Origin: Homalodisca vitripennis
Lineage: Eukaryota > Arthropoda > Insecta > Hemiptera > Cicadellidae
NCBI RefSeq assembly: GCF_021130785.1
Contig: NW_025777453.1
Coordinates: forward strand, 1 to 64,000
Reading direction: 5' to 3'
Length of the DNA stretch: 64,000 nucleotides
Within the stretch, counting starts at the first letter, position 1, and each line of letters begins with the position of its first letter. Positions 59,116-64,000 of this stretch are shown here, piece after piece. The notes beneath the pieces are model-generated. The model was not told the origin of the DNA. It searched no databases and worked only from the letters and a program-made list of their open reading frames with translations. The position numbers and the translations under genes were made by a program.

Positions 59116-59343
59116 TTATATAATTCTTGAAGAGTTTCCCCACACAAGTAAGCAATACCTAATTATTGATTGGAAAAAAGCAAAGTAAGCCATTCTAATA
59201 TATTCAGATGTTACACAATTTTTGAATCGTCCCAACAAGTATACAACTCTAGATAGCCTAGTTTTGATATAGTCTATATGAGTACTCCATGTAAGCACAC
59301 TTACACCTAAAAACTTAGTACTAGTAACTGTTTCCATTTCCAC
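59116..59343 (-). pseudogene. LINE RT thumb fragment
   Basis: KFLGVSVLTWSTHIDYIKTRLSRVVYLLGRFK matches the K-x-LG..L-x-W-x-x-H-I region and following helices of LINE RT. IRYCLLVWGNS (canonical L-x-Y-G-I-x-x-W-G) follows. A short broken segment joins it to the palm at 59392. Confidence 0.8.
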
Positions 59344-59391
59344 TAGCTCTTCATCTTACGGCCTTAAAGAAAAAAAATTATATTTTCAGTT

Positions 59392-59898
59392 TTATTTTTG
59401 TTTAATAGATAAACCGTTAGCTCTAAACCAGTTTCCCGCTTCCTCAATTGAGTTATTTACCAAATTTTTTAAGTCTAGGAGGCTACTGGAAACATTTGCA
59501 AATGACGTATCATCAGCGTAAAGAAGAGTACTACTAGTAACATTGTGAGGTAAATCATTAATACTAATTAAAAATAACAAAGGCCAAAGGACAGATCCCT
59601 GGGGAACACCAAACCTCAAGTAAACTTCTTGTGACTGTTCACCATCAATGCACACTACCTGCCTTCTATTCCTAAGATAAGACTCAAAGAGTCTCAGAGA
59701 CACACCCTGGAAGCCATAGAAATTCAACTTTGATAAAAGGTCTGAATGGTCAACACTGTCAAAGGCCTTACTCAGGTCACAAAAGGTGACCTGAGCAAAG
59801 GACCTTGCCTCAAAGGCCTGGAGGATTTGTGATACTAATTCTTCAATAGCATCCAGAGTACTCTTACCGCTCCTAAAGCCAAACTGAAAGCTGGACAA
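59392..59898 (-). pseudogene. LINE RT palm
   Basis: A 168-residue open frame with FQFGFRSGKSTLDAI, FCDLSKAFDSVDH (first catalytic Asp), RFGVPQGSVLWPLLF (canonical SVLGP has W for G here) and LLYADDTSF (YADD box). The palm is complete. It is interrupted just upstream by two stops around 59900-59930. Confidence 0.9.
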
Positions 59899-59928
59899 AA
59901 TATCATTTGTTTAAAAACAAATGTTTGT

Positions 59929-60165
59929 CTAAAAGCAATATAACTGGTTATAAATTAAGACTTCAATCACTTTTGATAGTACAGGCACAAGAGAAATAGG
60001 ACGATAGCTTTCTGGTTTATCTTTGGGTCCCTTCTTAAAAACAGGCAAAACTCTAGAAATTTTAAGCTCATCCGGGAAAATCCCTTCTTGTAACGTACTA
60101 TTTACACAAATTGCTAAAGGAGTTGAAATGCTTGGAATTATTTGCTTCAAGAAATTATTTGACAT
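59929..60165 (-). pseudogene. LINE RT fingers
   Basis: LQEGIFPDELKISRVLPVFK is followed by ESYRPISLVPVLSKVIE, the standard fingers motifs before the palm. Sequence upstream of about 60200 no longer matches a LINE, marking the 5' truncation. Confidence 0.85.
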
Positions 60166-60200
60166 GTTGTAAAAATCTTTTCTATTTTTATTATTAAATT

Positions 60201-60679
60201 AATTATTATTAATTAAATAAAATCTATGATGGACATTGCGTGAATTATATTATAAATGTTTTACAAAGAAAGCTAAGAAATGCGACTTTAGAGTTCCTTC
60301 ACACACGTCTAGAATAGTTCCAGCGTTTTTGCTATTTATGGACCTATTCGATGAAATACATGGATTTACTGATGCAATGCACAGTAATTAAGGGCAAAGG
60401 CGGGGTAAGTGCTAATTAAAGCATAAGTGCGATATCCAAGCAGGCCAAACATTTTGATTGTATAGCTGAACTATACAGTAAAATTTCCGGATTCCGGATT
60501 GTACATAGGTGCCTTCATATCGTTTGTTGTTTATTTCACATTTTAATTTGATATTTGTTACATATTAAAACAGTGACTTTTTACCGAGGCTAATCATATC
60601 AGTGCGTTATTCTATAGAAGTGTTGCTCCAAACATGTATGTGATTAAAGCGTAAGAACTTTGTAATAGGGTAAACCATA
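60201..60679. other. Interval between LINE and pogo element
   Basis: AT-rich DNA of about 480 bp with no gene or repeat recognised. Confidence 0.5.
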
Positions 60680-61316
60680 CAGTCATTGGCACTAGTACAG
60701 TCATTGGCACTTTGTAATTATTTTGTTCATTACAAGATTTAGGTTGGCAGCATTGAATGCCAACATAGTTCATTAGATACTCTTAACAGTTCTCCCCAAT
60801 TGGTATTGTGATGTTTGCAGATAGACTGCACGTGGTGTCTGGAAAAATTATTTTTAGTATAGGTAAGCTTTTTCTGTTGATCTTCTTGTGAATTCCTTTA
60901 GAGTTGCTTCTCTGTACTATGTTATTTTCCCTTTGATAAGATAAATCTTTGCAACTAAGACAATGATAGCTGTAATGTAGAAGGAGTTGAAACCATTTTT
61001 GATAGGTTTTAAGTTAAATAACCTCAAAATCAAACCTGCAAAGGGGGTGCCAATGACTGTATGTTTAAAAAATTATGAAATATAGTCATCGGCAGGGAGT
61101 GCCAATGACTATGTATTTAAGAGATTGTTTATTTTAAGCCAAAATAACATCTTTCGAAGTATAAAAACAATGGGCTTTTTATGAATATTGTTATTGTTTA
61201 ACAACTCAATTTGAAACAGTCATTGGCACACATATATATTTCTCGTTGGCATGCCAATCACTGTAACCTAGCAGTGATTGGCACTATGTCAATGTATAGA
61301 TATTGGCATGCCAATA
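60680..61316. repeat. Left subterminal repeats of the pogo element
   Basis: Copies of ACAGTCATTGGCAC or its inverse are at 60679-60692, 60697-60710, 61047-61060, 61082-61095 (weak), 61099-61112, 61216-61229, 61251-61264 and 61271-61284. A related palindrome, TATTGGCATGCCAATA, is at 61301-61316. Copies occur in both orientations, some as inverted pairs. They are likely transposase-binding sites and may also affect the element promoter, since they stop 40 bp before the ATG. Confidence 0.8.
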
Positions 61317-61357
61317 AATAACTTTTTTCTTTTCAGATCACCAACGGAGTTCAAATT

Positions 61358-61783
61358 ATGCCTAAATTCTCTTACAAAGCCGATTCTCTTGAGGCAGCTT
61401 TACAAGATGTTAGAAATGGAATGACCAAAAAGGCTGCAGCAAAAAAGCATGGTGTTCCTCGGTCAACTATTCAGTTTCGGCTTAGTGACAAGTTTTCAAA
61501 AACACAACTTGGTCCTCCACCTGTACTGACGAAGGAAGAAGAGGATACACTTGAAAAATGGATCAATGACTGCTGTCGGAAAGGTTTCCCACGACGGAAA
61601 GAAGATTTGCAACTGAGCGTTCAAGAATTCTTAATACAAAATGAAAGACCTAATCCTTTTAAAAACAATCTTCCAGGCCTCGGTTGGTATCAAGCATTTT
61701 TAAAAAGGCACCCTAAACCTATCCTTAAGGACTCCCGAAGGAGTAACTTCTGCAAGCTCATGCGTCAGCGAAAACGATATTAA
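61358..61783 (+). CDS. pogo transposase, N-terminal DNA-binding region
   Basis: ATG at 61358. Residues ~10-45 form a Psq-type HTH (EAALQDVRNGMTKKAAAKKH.GVPRSTI). A CENP-B-like second HTH (TKEEEDTLEKWINDCCRKGFP..; PGLGWYQAFLKRHP) follows. This bipartite DNA-binding region is usual for pogo/Tigger transposases. The true frame leaves this one by net +1 at about 61712-61718 and continues to the catalytic domain. Confidence 0.9.
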   Translation: MPKFSYKADSLEAALQDVRNGMTKKAAAKKHGVPRSTIQFRLSDKFSKTQLGPPPVLTKEEEDTLEKWINDCCRKGFPRRKEDLQLSVQEFLIQNERPNPFKNNLPGLGWYQAFLKRHPKPILKDSRRSNFCKLMRQRKRY

Positions 61784-62788
61784 AAATTGGTTTAAAACTA
61801 TAGAAGACATTTTGAAAGAAGAAAATGCGGTGGACGTTTTGAAAGACCCGACTCGTGTTTTTAATGGCGATGAGACAAATTTCCTACTGTGTCCAAAGGG
61901 TTCTAAAGTTTTAGCTCCCACAGGATCAAAAAATGTTTATGAAATTGACAAGGGAAATTCAAAAGCCGCCATTACTGTGATGTTTTCTTTTTCTGCTTGT
62001 GGGCGAATTGTTCCACCGATGTTAATCTATCCGTACCATAGATTACCATCAACAATTGTAAATTCTGTACCAGACTCTTGGGGTATTGGTCATTCGAAAC
62101 ACTGGATGGATGAAATCCGAAGTCTTTTATGAGTACATCGGTAATGTTTTTAATTCACACCTTGAAAAAAACAATATCACACGGCCAGTTATCCTTTTTG
62201 TAGATGGGCATAAGAGCCATCTTTCCTATCAGCTAAGCCAACTGTGTTCTGAGTTGCAAATAATACTGATAGCCCTATACCCAAACGCTACCAGAATAAT
62301 GCAGCCAGCAGATGTTGCTGCATTTAGACCAATCAAGTCAGGCTGGAAAAAGGCAGTGTTTAATTGGCGTAGTAACCACCCGACAGACGCTTTAACTAAG
62401 GAGAATGTTGCACCAATCCTGAAACATGTAGTGGGACGAGGTCAAGCCTCAAACACTTACTAACGGATTTAGAGCCTGTGGCTTGTTTCCTTGGAACTGC
62501 AACTCAATTGACTATACAAAGTGTCTTGGTAAAACCCAAATGAAAATTGTACCATTAAGCGGTAAAGATGTAGTTACCTTGGATCAATTCGAAGGGATTG
62601 TAGGAGACGAAATGATAGAAAAATTCCGCAATATAGAGAAAGTTGTGTCGGAAAATAATGAACCTCCACTGTTTTTCACACTATATCGAGTGTGGGAGGA
62701 GTTTTCCAGAAATAAGCAACCTCAAAAATTTGGTTCGCCACATGCTGTCATGGAACTAAATCCACACTCTCCAAAAAACTGTCACTGA
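61784..62788 (+). CDS. pogo transposase, DDD catalytic domain
   Basis: Catalytic acids are visible in three frames: Asp in VFNGDETNF, Asp in ILFVDGHKSHLS, and Asp in QPADVAAFRPIKSGW. The family motif GFRACGLFPWNCNSIDY follows. Net +1 changes occur near 62095, near 62455 and in the A run at about 62770. It catalyses cut-and-paste transposition into TA. Length and motif order are normal for the family (DDE_1 fold). Confidence 0.88.
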
Positions 62789-63643
62789 TGTATGTGTGCC
62801 AGATAGGCCTATTGTCAAAGATGCCATACAACTGATGTTACAAAAACAACAAAACTATGATCCTGAAATTAATTTACCTGCACCAGATGTCAGTGCCAAT
62901 GCATTAAAAAATGACACCACATATCTTCAACAATCAAAATGTGAAACAATGTACAACAATGTAAATGTAAAACTTGACCATAACTATACAACACCCGAGA
63001 AAAAGTTAAGTGAAGGTTCACGTGTTGCGCTTACATGCTTCACAAGGCATTGCCCAAGCATCTGGAAGCAGTGGTCCAGCTTTGGCTGATGTTCTCGTGT
63101 GGCCCGAAACTCCAACCAGAAAAGGCAAAAGAAAAACAGAAAGAGTACCTTACGTTGTTTCTTCGAAGAAATGGAAAATAATTTATGAAGAAAAGGAAGA
63201 AAAAAAAGGCAAAAGAAGAAAGAGCCAAGGCAGAAAGGAAAAGACTACGAGAAGAAAAGAATTTAAGTAAAGCCCAGAAAGGAAACTCTACTAAACAACA
63301 TAGTAAGATTTCTGTTAAGAAGAAAAATTATGAAGATCAATTATGTGGGAAAGTCAAAGTTGAAAAGTCAATTGATGTTGATAACGGACCGTCTGTATCA
63401 CATAAGCCTAAGTCTGTGGGGAAAAAGTTGTTTCCTGTAACAAAAAATGGATTGTGCTACAGTTGTGGGACTAACTTCAAAGACGAAGAAGTCTCCCAAC
63501 CTGTTGAATGTGACATGTGTGATAGACTGTATCATATAAAATGTATACAAAACAGAGAGGACCTTGATCAACATGATCCTGTGTTTGTATGCAACATCTG
63601 TTTGGACTTTGGAAATGAAATTGCCAACGAATTAAACATTTAA
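62789..63643 (+). CDS. pogo transposase C-terminal region with basic coil and PHD-like finger
   Basis: After the catalytic domain comes VWPETPTRKGKRK.., then a long Lys/Glu/Arg-rich coil (KKRKKKKAKEERAKAERKR). It ends in a Cys-rich module: CYSCGTNF..VECDMCDRLYHIKC..FVCNICLDF, a PHD-like C4HC3 zinc finger, with TAA at 63641. Two more net +1 changes occur, near 63010 and in the A run at about 63195-63205. PHD fingers often bind histone tails, so it might steer insertion; that is inference. Confidence 0.75.
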
Positions 63644-63864
63644 TGGTTTTATTAAGATGTTGTAGAAGGGCAAACTATTATTGTCTAGTTTATTTGAATT
63701 TTAACGTCACAATATAGGCTATAGAAGTAATATTTTTTTTAAACTTTCTACTTATGCAATCATAATTATTGTATTCAATAGTTGTATATACACATTATAC
63801 ATTTTAGAGTAAGTTGTGTGCATGATTTCATTGCCTCACTCTTATTTTAGCAAAATATGAAAGT

Positions 63865-63920
63865 GTGCCAATGACTGTCAAACAGAATGCCAATAACTGT
63901 GAATTAGGTGCCAATCACTA
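63865..63920. repeat. Right subterminal repeats of the pogo element
   Basis: Three copies in the same orientation: GTGCCAATGACTGT (63865-63878), ATGCCAATAACTGT (63887-63900) and GTGCCAATCACTAT (63908-63921), spaced about 21-22 bp, two helical turns. They mirror the left-arm motif. Confidence 0.8.
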
Positions 63921-63922
63921 TA

Positions 63923-64000
63923 ATTATGTAACATAATAACAAAATAAATATTTCCACTTCCACATAACATAAATATTTACTTTTTAAATTTATTGTGAAT
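63923..64000. other. Right edge of window
   Basis: Seventy-eight bases of AT-rich flanking DNA; nothing recognised. Confidence 0.5.

Larger units (their letters stand above)
58428..60200 (-). mobile_element. 5'-truncated LINE (Jockey/CR1-like)
   Basis: The minus-strand RT runs from about 60165 to 58716, followed by a 3' UTR. The 3' end has AATAAAAG then AATTTGATTTGATTTGATT, a polyadenylation-like hexamer and a short pentanucleotide tail (plus 58428-58452), as LINEs without long poly(A) often have. ORF1 and endonuclease are missing, so it is 5'-truncated near 60200. Internal stops show decay, but the motifs are better kept than in the left LINE. Confidence 0.85.
60680..63920 (+). mobile_element. 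pogo-type DNA transposon with intact ends
   Basis: The left end, CAGTCATTGGCAC (60680-60692), and the right end, GTGCCAATCACTA (63908-63920), are inverted copies with two mismatches. Both are flanked by TA (60678-60679, 63921-63922), the target of Tc1/mariner/pogo elements. The 3.24-kb interior encodes an HTH-DDD-PHD transposase on +. A 14-bp GTGCCAATGACTGT-like motif recurs many times in both arms. Six single-base frame changes break the ORF, all net +1. Confidence 0.88.

Overview
The window looks like a gene-poor, AT-rich stretch of an animal nuclear genome, most probably an insect. The evidence is the repertoire of interspersed elements: insect-style non-LTR retrotransposons, a Penelope-like element, piggyBac and pogo DNA transposons, and a Ty3/Gypsy element with a lysine-tRNA primer site and very long LTRs. 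Nothing looks bacterial or viral-genomic. No complete host gene is visible. Two short segments (8581-8703 on + and 57762-57891 on -) look like isolated host exons.

Layout. 303-3728 (-): decayed non-LTR retrotransposon with ORF1, endonuclease and RT remnants. 4692-5785: internally deleted piggyBac relative that keeps only the first 33 codons and the C-terminal cysteine-rich domain. 5786-11656: AT-rich DNA with an old dispersed repeat, a candidate exon and TA microsatellites. 11661-24369: a young, complete 12.7-kb Gypsy-type LTR retrotransposon with 2.95-kb LTRs, each carrying thirteen ~149-bp tandem repeats. 24374-42575: about 18 kb with no recognisable gene but several palindromes and hairpins. 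42576-45242 (-): Penelope-like element with RT, GIY-YIG endonuclease and a hammerhead-like RNA motif. 45243-57761: gene-poor DNA with tRNA-like SINE heads and microsatellites. 58428-60200 (-): 5'-truncated non-LTR retrotransposon. 60680-63920 (+): pogo-type transposon with HTH, DDD and PHD-finger regions and an unusual set of repeated subterminal motifs.

The most interesting object is the Gypsy element. Behind gag (SAP-like and zinc-knuckle motifs) and pol (PR, RT, RNase H, IN), in the place where env sits in retrovirus-like elements, it carries a Ulp1/C48-type SUMO-protease-like gene. Two small ORFs follow, one acidic with a SUMO-interaction-like motif and one strongly basic; each starts within a few bases of the preceding stop. 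A good splice acceptor lies just before the protease ATG and a good donor lies in the LTR, so the module could be expressed from a spliced RNA. The gag-pol junction has a textbook -1 frameshift signal: GGGAAAC in the right phase, a 7-nt spacer and a stem-loop.

A caution applies to all coding calls. The Gypsy, Penelope and pogo reading frames are each interrupted by single-base frame changes, and 14 of the 15 counted have the same sign (net +1 base), several in A runs. Together with the near-identical LTRs this suggests insertion-biased assembly errors rather than biological decay, so these elements may be more intact than they appear.
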